A stretch of DNA of 64,000 nt, taken from Dokdonella_A sp966248875 (GTDB lineage Bacteria > Pseudomonadota > Gammaproteobacteria > Xanthomonadales > Rhodanobacteraceae). The notes beneath the pieces were generated by a model that was not told where the DNA came from, made no database searches, and worked only from the letters and a program-made list of their open reading frames with translations. Position numbers and translations under genes: made by a program. Within the stretch, counting starts at the first letter, position 1. Each line of letters begins with the position of its first letter. Below, piece after piece: positions 25,746-36,300 of the stretch. Where the stretch lies: the NCBI GenBank assembly GCA_966248875.1, contig CBINBI010000005.1:18072-82071 (forward strand), in the 5' to 3' direction.

Positions 25746-28283
25746 ATGCGTTCAGGGATTCTCTCGGCCCTCGCCGCGCTGGCCGGCTCGGCCATCGTCT
25801 TTGCTGTCTCCGCCGCACCGCGCGACACCGGCGGCCTCACATCGCTGATGCGCGCGCAGCTCGCGGCGCGTTCCGCACACCCTCACGATGCGCCGCGCGC
25901 ACCCCAACACGCGACGGAATGCATCGACGGCATGGCGGACATTTATCCGTGCTCGAACATCGACCTGCTCGCCTTCGTCCCGAAGTCGGAGTTCGGCTCC
26001 GGCCTCACCAACAGCCTCTGGGGCTGGGTCGATCCCGACAACGGCGACGAATACGCGCTGATCGGCGCCGATGACGGCGTCGTGTTCTACCGGCTGACAC
26101 CCGACCCCACGCACCCCGTCTATGTCGGCAAGCTGCTGACCTACGCGGACGACTCGCTGTGGCGTGACGTGCGCGTCTATCAGAACTATGCCTATGTCGG
26201 CAGCGACAACAATCCCGGCCACGGCCTGCAGGTGTTCGATCTCACGCGCCTGCGCGGCCTCACCACGCCGCAGGATTTTCCGAAGGAAGGCGACGGCCAC
26301 TACAGCGGGTTCGGTAGCAGCCACACGCTCTCGGTCAACACCGAAACCGGCTATCTCGGCGTCGCCGGCGGCGATCATTTCTGCCCGGGCGATTCGGAAG
26401 CCGGCGGCCTGCAGCTGCTCGACATCCACACCGACCCGACGCAGCCCACGCTCGCCGCCTGCGTCAACACGGACGGCTATACGCACGAAGCGCAGTGCTT
26501 CGTCTATCACGGACCCGATACCGCCTACGACGGCCACGAGATCTGCTTCAACTCGGACGGCTGGAGCGGCCATCTCGCGATCGTCGACGCCAACGACAAG
26601 AACGCGCTGCAGTCGCTGTCGATCATTCCGTACACGGGCAGCGCGTTCACGCACCAGGGCTGGCTAACCGACGATCACCGCTACTTCCTCGTCAACGACG
26701 AGCTCGACGAGGAGGATCACGGCCATAACGCGCGCACCTACGTGTTCGACGTGTCGGATCTCCATGCGCCCGCCCTGGTCGGCTACCACCAGCACCCGCT
26801 GTCGGTCATCGATCACAACCTCTACGTACACGGGCAGTACGTGTTCGAGTCGAACTATGAGGCCGGCTTGCGCATCCTGCGCATCGATAACCTTTCGGCT
26901 GCCGAGATGACTGAGGTTGCATTTTTTGATCTCTATCCGAACAGCGACACCAAGAACTTCAACGGCAACTGGAACAATTTCCTGTTCCCGAGCGGCATGG
27001 TGATCGCGACCAGCATCGACGAAGGCTTCTTCGTGCTGGAGCCGCACATCTGCACGGCGCCGGTGACCCCGGCCGGGCTCACCGCGGTGCCGAACGGCGA
27101 CAACCGCATCGATCTCGCCTGGAGCGCCGGGGCCGATGGCACGACCTACCGCGTCGAACGCGCGCAGGGAAGCTGCAGCGGAACGTTCCGCACGATCGCT
27201 GATCAGCTTGCCGATGCCGTGTATCCGGACACGAGCGCATCGGGCCAGGTGACATACGGCTACCGCGTGATCGCAGTCGACGAGACCGGCTTCTGCGCGT
27301 CCGAGGCCTCGGAGTGCGTCGAGGCGGAGACGACCGGCGAGTGCACGGCGGCGCCGCTCTTCGCGGGCATCCAGAGCGCGGAAAACGCAGGCACGTCGCA
27401 GTGCCACGTCGATCTCGCCTGGAACGCGGCGAGCCCTGCCTGCGGCAGCGCGACCACCTATTCGGTCTATCGCTCCGAAGATCCGGACTTCATCCCCGGT
27501 GACGACACCCGGATCCTCTCCGACTGGTTTGACACGATGTTCGCGGACCTCAGCGCCTCCGGCCGCACGACGTACTACTACGTCGTACGCGCGGTCGACG
27601 GCGTCAATCACGCCGAGGACGACAATCTCGTCCGCCTCGCCGCCACGCCGAGCGGGCCGCTCGCGGATGGCACGTTCGCGACAGGCGCCGAGCCTGGCGA
27701 TCCGCTGCTCGACACGAGCGGCACGGCCGGTGCCGGCGGCGTGCGCATTCCGGACGAAGTCGAGCACGCCGGCTGGCACATCTCCAGCGAGCTCTTCCAC
27801 GCCGGCGCGCAGAGCTTCTGGTCCATCGCTGCCAACAATCTCTGCATCACGCTGACGACGCCGCCGCTCGATCTCACGGCCGGCGAGTCGTCGACCCTGT
27901 CGTTCTGGAGCGCGTGGGACATTGAGCAAGGCTGGGACGGCGGCGTGATCGAGATTTCCACCGACGGCGGCACGAACTGGTCGAGGGTGACGCCCGTCGG
28001 CGGCTATCCCGGCACGATCACCAACGGCGGCACGCTCTGCGGCGTCGCTCAGGGCGACGGCGCGTTCACCGGCATGAATCATCTCGACTGGACGTCGTAT
28101 GACGTGGATCTCTCCGCGCACGCGGGCGAGACCGTGCAGCTGCGCTGGCTCTACCGCACCGACCAGGCGCAGACGGGCGAGGGCTGGTTCGTGGACGACA
28201 TCGCGCTCACGCATGCGCAGGTGCCCGGCATGTGCATGAGCGCGGCCGATGCGATCTTCATCGACGGCTTCGACAATCCGTAG
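25746..28283 (+). CDS. Secreted choice-of-anchor B family protein with FN3-like modules
   Basis: An 845-residue secreted protein. After the signal peptide (ILSALAALAGSAIVFAVSAA) comes a beta-propeller-like choice-of-anchor B region, about residues 60-440, with LWRDVRVYQNYAYVGSDNN, SSHTLSVNTETGYLGVAGG, AFTHQGWLTDDHRYFLVND and VIDHNLYVHGQYVFESNY. Two fibronectin-III-like modules follow (from about 445 and 535), then a jelly-roll-like domain (SFWSIAANNLCITLTTPPLD to GEGWFVDDIAL). It ends with CMSAADAIFIDGFDNP, a tail found on many secreted proteins of Xanthomonadales. Role unknown; cell-surface or extracellular location is inferred. Confidence 0.85.
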   Translation: MRSGILSALAALAGSAIVFAVSAAPRDTGGLTSLMRAQLAARSAHPHDAPRAPQHATECIDGMADIYPCSNIDLLAFVPKSEFGSGLTNSLWGWVDPDNGDEYALIGADDGVVFYRLTPDPTHPVYVGKLLTYADDSLWRDVRVYQNYAYVGSDNNPGHGLQVFDLTRLRGLTTPQDFPKEGDGHYSGFGSSHTLSVNTETGYLGVAGGDHFCPGDSEAGGLQLLDIHTDPTQPTLAACVNTDGYTHEAQCFVYHGPDTAYDGHEICFNSDGWSGHLAIVDANDKNALQSLSIIPYTGSAFTHQGWLTDDHRYFLVNDELDEEDHGHNARTYVFDVSDLHAPALVGYHQHPLSVIDHNLYVHGQYVFESNYEAGLRILRIDNLSAAEMTEVAFFDLYPNSDTKNFNGNWNNFLFPSGMVIATSIDEGFFVLEPHICTAPVTPAGLTAVPNGDNRIDLAWSAGADGTTYRVERAQGSCSGTFRTIADQLADAVYPDTSASGQVTYGYRVIAVDETGFCASEASECVEAETTGECTAAPLFAGIQSAENAGTSQCHVDLAWNAASPACGSATTYSVYRSEDPDFIPGDDTRILSDWFDTMFADLSASGRTTYYYVVRAVDGVNHAEDDNLVRLAATPSGPLADGTFATGAEPGDPLLDTSGTAGAGGVRIPDEVEHAGWHISSELFHAGAQSFWSIAANNLCITLTTPPLDLTAGESSTLSFWSAWDIEQGWDGGVIEISTDGGTNWSRVTPVGGYPGTITNGGTLCGVAQGDGAFTGMNHLDWTSYDVDLSAHAGETVQLRWLYRTDQAQTGEGWFVDDIALTHAQVPGMCMSAADAIFIDGFDNP

Positions 28284-28403
28284 GACTGCATCGGGGCCTC
28301 TCCCGCCTGTGGGAGAGGGCCCGGCGGGCGGGCCGTAGCGCCGCCATGAGACTTCCTCACCCGCGGCGCTGCGTACTCCCGCTGTCCGAAGAGGCGACAC
28401 AAA

Positions 28404-28421
28404 GGTGGGCTTCCGCCCACT
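28404..28421 (-). terminator. Possible terminator after cydB
   Basis: A perfect six-base stem, GTGGGC (28405-28410) / GCCCAC (28415-28420), with a four-base loop. On the minus strand it is followed by CTTTGTG, so the U-run is weak. A second hairpin (CCTCTCCC/GGGAGAGG, 28297-28318) lies beyond it, after the convergent gene. Confidence 0.35.
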
Positions 28422-28434
28422 ATGTCATCCGCAG

Positions 28435-29445
28435 TCAGTGGTACCCCGCCTCCGCCGTCACCTTCCCGCGAAACACGCGATACGAATAGAACGTGTAGCC
28501 GAGCACGGCCGGGATCATGATCAGCGCGCCCACCAGCACGAATCCCTGCGCGCTCGGCGCCGCGGCGGCGTCCCAGATGCTGAGGTTCGGCGGCACGATG
28601 TTCGGCCAGAGACCGGCGACGAGGCCGATGAAACCGAGCCCGAAGAAACATAGCGAAAGCACGAACGGTGCGAGCTCCCGATTCTTCAGCACGGCGCGCC
28701 AGAGCAGCGCGGCGTTCAGTGCTGTCAACACCGGCACCGGTGAAAGGTAGAGCAGGTTCGGCCACGTGAACCAGCGCTGGCGCAATGCGGGATCGAGGAA
28801 CGGCAGCCACGCGCTGACCAGCAGCATGAATGCGATCACCGCCAGCATCAGCGGCCGCGTGAGATCGAACGCGATGCGCTGCACGCGGCCGTCGGTCTTC
28901 AGCACGATCCAGGTCGCCCCAAGCAGCGCGTAGCCGAACACGACCGCGATGCCGGTCAGCATCGAGAACGGGCTGAACCAGGCAAACGCGCCATCGAGAT
29001 ACTTGCCGCCCTTGAGCGGCATGCCCTCCACGATCGCGCCGAGGATCACGCCCTGCGCGAACGCGGTGATCATCGAGCCCGCCGTGAACGCAATGCCCCA
29101 GAGCCAGCGCGAGCTCTCCGCCTTGAAGCGGAACTCGAACGCGACGCCGCGGAAGATCAGTGCGATCAGCATCAGCAGCACCGGCAGATACAGTGTCGAC
29201 AGCACCACCGCGTACGCGCGCGGAAACGCGGCCAGCAGCCCGGCGCCGCCGAGCACGAGCCAGGTTTCGTTGCCGTCCCAGATCGGCGCGGCCGTGTTCA
29301 TCATGAGGTCGCGCTGGTGCTCGTCGTCGGCGAACGGCGTCAGGATGCCGATGCCGAGCACGAAGCCGTCGAGCAGCACGTACATGATGACGGCGAAGCC
29401 GATGATGAAGAACCAGACGACAGGCAGCACGGTTTCGACGGTCAT
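28435..29445 (-). CDS. cydB: Cytochrome bd-type quinol oxidase subunit II
   Basis: The 336-residue subunit II of a bd-family quinol oxidase, with eight or nine membrane helices. YVLLDGFVLGIGILTPF, NTAAPIWDGNETWLVLGGAGLLAAFP and GVAFEFRFKAESSRW are the family landmarks. It overlaps cydA by four bases (ATGA) and is translated with it. No cydX-like small gene is found between this gene and the next, which fits the cyanide-insensitive subgroup. The complex sits in the inner membrane and reduces oxygen with ubiquinol. Confidence 0.95.
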   Translation of the reverse strand: MTVETVLPVVWFFIIGFAVIMYVLLDGFVLGIGILTPFADDEHQRDLMMNTAAPIWDGNETWLVLGGAGLLAAFPRAYAVVLSTLYLPVLLMLIALIFRGVAFEFRFKAESSRWLWGIAFTAGSMITAFAQGVILGAIVEGMPLKGGKYLDGAFAWFSPFSMLTGIAVVFGYALLGATWIVLKTDGRVQRIAFDLTRPLMLAVIAFMLLVSAWLPFLDPALRQRWFTWPNLLYLSPVPVLTALNAALLWRAVLKNRELAPFVLSLCFFGLGFIGLVAGLWPNIVPPNLSIWDAAAAPSAQGFVLVGALIMIPAVLGYTFYSYRVFRGKVTAEAGYH

Positions 29446-30824
29446 GACGCGGCCCCACTGCGCTCCGCAGCGGAGATCGGGCGCGCCGGCGTCTGCGCGA
29501 TCGTGCCGCGTGGCGGCGCGGCGACCGGCCCGGTGCGCACGAGCTTGACGAGATACCACGTGCCGAATCCGAACACGATCGCGTAGACGACGACGAACGT
29601 GACCAGCGACGCGACGACGCTGCCGAGCCCGACGCCGCTGAAACCGTCGGCCGTGCGCATCAGGCCGTAGACGATCCAGGGCTGCCGGCCGATCTCGGCG
29701 GTGTACCAGCCGCAGAGGACGGCGACGAATCCTGCCGGCGCCATCCACACGCAGCAGCGCAGGTACCAGCGCGACGAGAACAATGTGCCGCGCCGCCACA
29801 GCACGAGCCCGGCGATGGCCATCGCCAGCATCAGGATTCCGATGCCGACCATGACGCGGAACGCGAAGAACACCGGAGCTACCGGCGGGCGCTGGTCGGC
29901 CGGAAAATCCTTGAGGCCCTTCACCTCGCCGTTCCACTCGTGCGTCAGGATCAGGCTGCCGAGGTGCGGCACGTCGATGGCATAGCGATTCGTCTCGGCT
30001 TCCTCATCGGGAATCGCGAACAGAGTCAGGGGCACGGAGCGCTCGGTGTCCCAGCGCGCCTCGATCGCGGCGAGCTTGGCGGGCTGGTAGTCGCGCACGT
30101 TGAGGCCGTGCATGTCGCCGAACAGGATCTGCACCGGCGTCGTGATCGCGACGAACGCGAGCGAGCAGCGCAGCATGAGCTTCGCCTTCTCGACGTGCTC
30201 GCCGCGCAGGAGATAGTACGCCGCGACGCCGCCGACCACCGTCGCCGTGGTCAGGAACGCGGCGAGCACCATGTGCGGCAGGCGGTAGAAGAACGACGGA
30301 TTGAAGATCACCGCCCACCAGTCGACCGGCACGAAAATACCGTCGCGGACCTCGTGGCCCTGCGGCGTCTGCATCCAGCTGTTCGCCGCGATGATCCAGA
30401 ACGTCGAGATCAGCGTGCCGATCGCGACCATCGCCGTGGCCAGGAAGTGCATGCGGTCGCTGACCTTCTTCCAGCCGAACAGCATGACGCCGAGGAAGGT
30501 CGCCTCGAGGAAGAACGCCGTCAGCACTTCGTAGTTGAGCAGCGGCCCGATTACGTTGCCGGCCACGATCGAGAACTTCGACCAGTTCGTGCCGAACTGG
30601 AAGCTCATCACGATGCCGGACACGACGCCCATGCCGAACGAGACCGCGAAGATGCGCAGCCAGAAGAAGTAGAGATCGCGGATGCGGTCCTCGCGCTTCT
30701 TCAGCCACAGCGCTTCGAGAAACGCGAGCCACCAGGCGAGGCCGATCGTGAAGGCCGGGAACAGGATATGGAACGAGATGACGAATCCGAACTGGATGCG
30801 CGAAAGGAACTCGGCTTCCGACAT
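29442..30824 (-). CDS. cydA: Cytochrome bd-type quinol oxidase subunit I (cyanide-insensitive CIO type)
   Basis: The 460-residue catalytic subunit. The b595/d heme region is marked by QFGFVISFHILFPAFT with His19, and GREFGTNW-type loops follow (MSFQFGTNWSKFS). RLPHMVLAAFLTTATVVGG carries the b558 His, and GWYTAEIGRQPWIVYGLMRT the quinol-binding region. The short length and Q-loop place it with the cyanide-insensitive oxidases (CioA), rather than E. coli CydA (522 residues). ATG 30824 has the family's MSEAEFLSRIQFG start. Upstream lies a decayed gene, so promoter sequences must be within about 200 bases. Confidence 0.95.
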   Translation of the reverse strand: MSEAEFLSRIQFGFVISFHILFPAFTIGLAWWLAFLEALWLKKREDRIRDLYFFWLRIFAVSFGMGVVSGIVMSFQFGTNWSKFSIVAGNVIGPLLNYEVLTAFFLEATFLGVMLFGWKKVSDRMHFLATAMVAIGTLISTFWIIAANSWMQTPQGHEVRDGIFVPVDWWAVIFNPSFFYRLPHMVLAAFLTTATVVGGVAAYYLLRGEHVEKAKLMLRCSLAFVAITTPVQILFGDMHGLNVRDYQPAKLAAIEARWDTERSVPLTLFAIPDEEAETNRYAIDVPHLGSLILTHEWNGEVKGLKDFPADQRPPVAPVFFAFRVMVGIGILMLAMAIAGLVLWRRGTLFSSRWYLRCCVWMAPAGFVAVLCGWYTAEIGRQPWIVYGLMRTADGFSGVGLGSVVASLVTFVVVYAIVFGFGTWYLVKLVRTGPVAAPPRGTIAQTPARPISAAERSGAAS

Positions 30825-31030
30825 GCTGCACGCCCTTTCCGGTCGGCCGGCGCAGTCACGAGCCTGCAGCGGCTCGATCGTCATCGCCAAGCGGCGACGA
30901 ATCGCCGCACGGCATAGTGTAGTCCCCTGACAGGCCGCGCGGGCGGCAAACGGCCGCAGCGCGTCATCCGCTGCTCCGCGCCCTGCGGTGACGGTGTTTT
31001 CGTTTCCGCGCCGCTTAGAATCGCGCCGCC

Positions 31031-31264
31031 ATGACGAGCCCGCGTGCCGACAGAACCGCGGCCGCCTCGCATCCCTGGCGTTCGCGCCTGCGCATCGTCG
31101 TGCCGCTGGCGTTCCTCGCCATGGTGGGCTGACTCGTCGTGCGCGAGATCGGCAGCGACTTCGACCTGCCGACCGTGCAGCGCACGCTGATCCGCGTGCC
31201 TGCCGCGGGGGCCATCGGCGTCGCACTGCTTGCGCTCAGCGCGTGCGCAAGGCTCATCGAGCGG
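31031..31264 (+). pseudogene. Decayed membrane-protein gene, possibly an mprF (lysyl-phosphatidylglycerol synthase) remnant
   Basis: From ATG 31031 a basic N-terminus runs into a hydrophobic helix (LRIVVPLAFLAMVG), hits TGA at 31130-31132, and continues in the same frame with LVVREIGSDFDLPTVQRTLI and PAAGAIGVALLALSACARL. This looks like the first two helices of an MprF/flippase-type protein. The frame then runs into the antisense of pepP, so the remaining gene is gone. Both a nonsense codon and a 3' loss are visible. Family assignment is tentative. The rest of the 30825-31253 gap shows nothing else. Confidence 0.4.
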
Positions 31265-32567
31265 ATGCCATCAAGGCCTCTATCGCGTCGGGATCGCGCG
31301 GCACCGCGTTCGTCAGGATCTCGGGATCGCCGCGGGTGACCACCACGTCGTCTTCGATGCGGATGCCGATGCCGCGCCAGCGCGCGGGCACTTTCTTGAG
31401 ATCCGGCGCGATATAGATGCCGGGCTCGACGGTGACCACCATGCCGGGCTCGAGCAGCCGGAACTCGCCGTCGACGCGATAATCGCCGACGTCATGCACG
31501 TCGAGCCCGAGCCAATGCCCGGTCTTGTGCATGTAGAACCTGCGGTACGCGTGCTCGCGCAGGTTCTTCTCGAGGCTGCCTTCGAGCAGGCCAAGCCGGA
31601 TCAGCCCGCGCGTAATCACGCGGACGGCGGCTTCGTGGTACGCGTCGAACGGGCGACCCGGCCGCACCTCGTCGATCGCGGCGGCCTGTGCCGCGAGCAC
31701 GATGTCGTACAGCGCGCGCTGCTCGGGCGAGAACCGGCCGTTGACCGGAAACGTGCGCGTGATGTCGGACGCGTAGCACGCGTACTCCGCGCCGGCGTCG
31801 ATCAGGAGCAGATCACCGTCGCGCAGCGGCGCGTCGTTCGCGCGATAGTGCAGCACGCAGGCGTTCGCGCCGCCGCCGACGATCGGCTCGTAGCTCGGCA
31901 CCGCGCCGTGGCGGCGGAACTCATGCAGGAGCTCGGCTTCGATCTCGTGCTCGTTCATGCCGGGCCGCGTCGCGCGCATCGCGCGGACGTGCGCCGCCGC
32001 CGCGATCTTCGCCGACTTCTTCATGAGGCGCAGCTCGCTGCGCGACTTGTACAGGCGCAGGTCGTGCAGGAGATGCGACAGCGCGACGAACTCGTGCGGC
32101 GGCACGGCGCCCTTGCGCGCGTCGGCGCGCACGCGGTTGACCCAGCCGATCAGCTTGAGATCGAACTCGGGATCGTGCCCGAAGTGATAGTAGACGCGCG
32201 TGCGGCCCTCGATCATGCCGGGCAGGATGTCGTCGATGTCGTCGATCGGGAACGCGTCGTCGAAGCCGTAATCCTTCACCGCGCCTTCGGTGCCGGCGCG
32301 CGCGCCGTCCCAGCGCTCGCGCTCGGGATCGCGCTCGCGACAGAACAGGATCGTCTCGCCCTGCGCACGCCCGTGGATCAGCGCGAGCACCGCGCCGGGC
32401 TCGGGAAAGCCGCTGAGATAGTGGAAGTCGCTGTCCTGCCGGTACGGATAGTGGGAATCGTTGCTGCGCACGCGCTCGGGCGCGGCGGGCACGATCACGA
32501 TCGCGTCACGGCCTGCCATGCGCATCAGCTGACGGCGGCGACGCGCATACTCCCTTGTGTCGATCAT
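31254..32567 (-). CDS. pepP: Xaa-Pro aminopeptidase (aminopeptidase P)
   Basis: Removes N-terminal residues that precede proline. The 437-residue protein matches PepP: MIDTREYARRRRQLMRMAG, NDSHYPYRQDSDFHYLSGFPEPGAV, and the metal ligands LLIDAGAEYACYASDITRTFP, HKTGHWLGLDVHDVG, VTVEPGIYIAP and GIRIEDDVVVT. The ATG at 32567 lies five bases upstream of... the UPF0149 stop on the same strand (32573), so the two genes form an operon, as in many gammaproteobacteria where ygfB precedes pepP. Confidence 0.95.
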   Translation of the reverse strand: MIDTREYARRRRQLMRMAGRDAIVIVPAAPERVRSNDSHYPYRQDSDFHYLSGFPEPGAVLALIHGRAQGETILFCRERDPERERWDGARAGTEGAVKDYGFDDAFPIDDIDDILPGMIEGRTRVYYHFGHDPEFDLKLIGWVNRVRADARKGAVPPHEFVALSHLLHDLRLYKSRSELRLMKKSAKIAAAAHVRAMRATRPGMNEHEIEAELLHEFRRHGAVPSYEPIVGGGANACVLHYRANDAPLRDGDLLLIDAGAEYACYASDITRTFPVNGRFSPEQRALYDIVLAAQAAAIDEVRPGRPFDAYHEAAVRVITRGLIRLGLLEGSLEKNLREHAYRRFYMHKTGHWLGLDVHDVGDYRVDGEFRLLEPGMVVTVEPGIYIAPDLKKVPARWRGIGIRIEDDVVVTRGDPEILTNAVPRDPDAIEALMASAR

Positions 32568-32572
32568 CGGCG

Positions 32573-33121
32573 TCAGTGCACTGACGGGCGCGAGAAGCCG
32601 CGCGGGCGTGTCAGCTCGGTGTGCAGCAGCAGCACGCCGACGCGCACGAACTCCAGCACTTCGCTGAGCGCGCTCTCGTCTTCTTCCGCGTCGTCGTACT
32701 CGAAGCGCGACGCGGCGATGCGTGCGAGATCGGCAAGCACTTCGCTGGCATCGGCCGAGAGATCCTGCGTCGTCGAGCCGGAAAGCCCGACGCCCCCGAG
32801 AAAGCCTCGGCACCATTCGACCAGTGCGTCGGCGCGGCGCTCGACCGGAGCGTCGGGGTCAGGCAGCAGCGGCTCGAAGCCGAGATCGGGATCCTCGAGC
32901 TGCGCGCGGCAATCGCGGTAAAGGCGCCGCAGTGCCTCGTGGCGCAGCGTGTCGGCATCGGGCTCGATCTCGAGCGCGGCAGGCCATTCGTCCGCTCCGG
33001 CGCTGCCACCGGCGCAAAGATAACCGGTGAGCGATCCGTGCAGGTCGCTCGCGCCGACGCCGAGGCGCAGCGTCTCGAGCGCGCGCGCGAGCTCGGCATG
33101 AGTCAGCGGCGTCGGTGTCAT
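32573..33121 (-). CDS. UPF0149 (YgfB/YecA-type) family protein
   Basis: A 182-residue acidic protein of the YgfB family. LARALETLRLGVGASDLHGSLTGYLCAG and VEWCRGFLGGVGLSG are the diagnostic segments, and VLADLARIAASRFEYDD follows. YgfB homologues precede pepP in gammaproteobacteria; in Pseudomonas one was reported to affect ampD-linked regulation, but no role is evident here. ATG 33121 is chosen for its family-like start (MTPTPLTHAELARAL). Divergent from the large sensor gene, 193 bases away. Confidence 0.88.
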   Translation of the reverse strand: MTPTPLTHAELARALETLRLGVGASDLHGSLTGYLCAGGSAGADEWPAALEIEPDADTLRHEALRRLYRDCRAQLEDPDLGFEPLLPDPDAPVERRADALVEWCRGFLGGVGLSGSTTQDLSADASEVLADLARIAASRFEYDDAEEDESALSEVLEFVRVGVLLLHTELTRPRGFSRPSVH

Positions 33122-33314
33122 GCTGCAATTGTAGCAATCGTTCGTGACGCCGCGATCCGTCGCCGCGCTCCGAGGGCGGCCCGCGGCCGTCATGCTGCTG
33201 CCGGCGTGCTGCTTTCCCGATGTCCAGGCCGTCGACGCCCGCCCGCCGCGGCGTGGCGTCGCTGCTGTCGATTGCCTACACTCCCGGCTTCGGGGGAGAT
33301 GGAAACTCGCGCCG

Positions 33315-36300
33315 ATGAGGGATTTCCGGTTGCGATCATCGTTGCTGCGCCTGCACATCGGCCCGTGTCTTGCGGTGCTGCTGACCTTCGGGTCCGCTGC
33401 CCCGGCGGGCGCCGAGGCGCTGCGGCGGGACTTCCACTTCCAGCCGATCGGCAGCGCGGAGGGCCTCGCCCACGATGCCGTCAGCGTGCTCCTGCAGGAT
33501 CGCACGGGGTACCTGTGGGTCGGCACCCAGGCCGGCGTCCAGCGTTACGACGGCTATGCGTTCCGCTCGTTCGAGCCGGCCGGCGACGACTCGGCCGCCG
33601 CGCGCAGCGAGCCGGTGTCGGCGTTGGCGGAGGGGCCCGACGGCATCATCTGGATCGGCACCGCCGGCAACGGCGTCGAGCGGCTCGACACCGCGACGGG
33701 CGCGATCGAACGCGTGCCGATCGCGATGGACGCACCACCTGAGCTCGCGAACGTGCGCGCGCTCGCAGCTGATCCTGGCCGCGGATTCTGGATCGGCACT
33801 GACGCCGGGCTCGCACACGCGGACGCCGCGGGCACGCGCATCGAGCCCGTGCCCTCGTGGCCGCGTGCCGAGGGCCGTGCGCCGCGCGTGCGCCAGCTTG
33901 CGCGCGGCGAGGACGGCACGCTCTGGATCGCGAGCTCGGCAGGCCTGTTCCGCCTGCCGGCGCAGGGCGATGTGATCGAGCGCGTCGGCGCGGATGTGCT
34001 GGACGACGTCTCCGCCCTGCTCATCGATCACGCGCAGCGGCTCTACACCGGCAGCTACGATGGCCTCTACCTCGTCGAGCCGAGCGGTGCGGCGCGCCGC
34101 ATCTGGCCCGCGCAGGGCAGCTATACCGTGGGCGCACTCGCCGAGGATGCGCGCGGTCGTCTCTGGCTCGCGATTCCGCACGAAGGGCTCGTCGCGTTCG
34201 ATCCGGAACACGCCGAGGACGTGTGGCTGCGGCCGGAACCGGATCTTCCCGGCTCGCTGCCGGACACGCTGATCACGAGCCTCCTCGCCGACCGCTCGGG
34301 CCTTCTGTGGATCGGCACCAGCGAGCGCGGCCTCGCGCGCACGGACACGGCGGGTTCGAGTTTCCAGCACATCGTCGACCGCGATCCCGCACGGGACATG
34401 CGCGCCGCGAACGACGTGCACGCCATCTTCGAGGACGCCGAGGGCGGCATCTGGCTCGGCACCGACGGCAGCGGTCTCAAGCGCTACGATCCGGCGACGA
34501 ACCGGTTCGAACAGTACGGCGACGTCCTCGCGCACGCGTTCGCGGTCGCACCTGCGAAGCACCCGGACCTCCGCGTCATCGTGCCGGGCCGCAAGGTTTC
34601 GCCCGCGCCCGACACGAAAGCGCCCGAGTTGCGCGTCACCGCGCTCGCCGGGACGGGACAGGGCCGGCTCTGGGTCGCGACCGATCGCGGCATCGCTCTC
34701 TTCGATCCGCGCCAGCGCACGGCGACGGTGCTGCCGCTCGGCCAGGACGACGGCAGCGGGCTCGAAGATGCCGACGTGCGCAGCATCCTGTCGGCGCGCG
34801 ACGGGCGGCTCTGGCTCGGCACGGCGTTCAACGGCCTCGCGCGCTACGACGCGCCGGCCGACCGCTGGCAGGTGCTGCGCGCCGACACCGGCACGCCGCG
34901 GCTCAGCAGCAACACGGTGCTCGTGCTGCACCAGGACGCGAGCGGGCGCATCTGGGCCGGCACGCTGAACGGCCTGGACATGATCGACACCGACGGCGCC
35001 GTGCACGTGTTCCGGCAGGATCCGGCCGATCCCCGCTCGCTCGCGGGCAACATCGTGCGCACGATCCACGAGAGCGCCGACGGCACGATCTGGGTCGGCA
35101 CGCAGGCAGGCCTCAACCGCGTCGACGGCATGGACGGCGGCCGCATGCGCTTCACGCGCTGGCTCTCGCGCGACGGTCTGCCGAACGGCACGATCTACGC
35201 GATCAGCGAAGACGCGATGGGACGGCTCTGGCTCAGCACGAACCGCGGCCTCGCCGCGTTCGATCGCAGCACCGAGACGTTCCGCACCTTCGACGTCTCC
35301 GACGGCCTCGAAAGCACCGAATTCAACAGCGGCGCCTCCGCCCTGCTGCGCGACGGCCGCATCGCCTTCGGCGCTGCCGACGGCCTGACGCTGTTCGCGC
35401 CGCAGGCGATCGTCGCCAGCCGGTTCCCGGCGCCGGTCGTGTTCACCGACGTCTTCGTCGGCAACACGCGCCTGCACGTACCCGGTTCCTACGGCGTGCG
35501 CATGGCGCAGGCGGACCGCATCGTGCGCTTCGAGTTCGCCGCGCTCGATTTCGCCGCGCCGGGGCGCAACCGCTTCCAGTACCAGCTGCAGAACTTCGAC
35601 GAGCGCTGGATCGACGCCGGCACCCGCCACGAGGCGACGTACACCAATCTCGATCCCGGCCGCTACGTGTTCCGCGTCAGGGCGGCCAACCACGACGGCT
35701 ACTGGAACGAGACGCCGGCCTCGCTCGCGCTGGTGGTGACGCCGCCGTGGTGGGCGGGCACCGAAGCGAAGCTGCTCTATCTGCTGGCAGCGCTGGCGGT
35801 GGCGGCCTTGTGCTGGCGCGCGCTGCACAAGCGCCGCGCCGAGATCGCGCGTCACCATCGCGACCTGCGCGAACGGGAGGATCGTCTGCGTCTCGCGCTG
35901 TGGGGCTCGGGCGACGAGTTCTGGGACTGGGACATGAAGAACGACACGCTTCATATCACCGGCCTCGGAGAGCTTCTGCGCAACCCGCACGAAGGCCAGC
36001 CGATCGCAGCGCAGGCGTGGATCAGCGAGAACGTTCACCCCGACGACCTGCCGGCCGTTCGCCAGCGCATCGACGAGCACATCGCGGGCCTCACCGAGAC
36101 GCTGGAATCCGAGCACCGCCTGCGCTCGCGGCGCGGCGACTGGGTGTGGGTGCTGGCGCGCGCGCGCATCGTCGAGCGCGACGAGAAAGGCCAGCCGCTG
36201 CGCATGTGCGGCACCGCGCGCAACATCATGGCGACGCGGGCCGCCGATCGCGAGCACCGCATCGCGCAGGAGGTCATCCGCAGCATGACCGAGGCGCTCA

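Noticed and set aside
28284..28434. Search for a cydX-type small subunit gene after cydB
   Set aside because: No hydrophobic small ORF with a start and ribosome-binding site; CIO-type oxidases often lack it.
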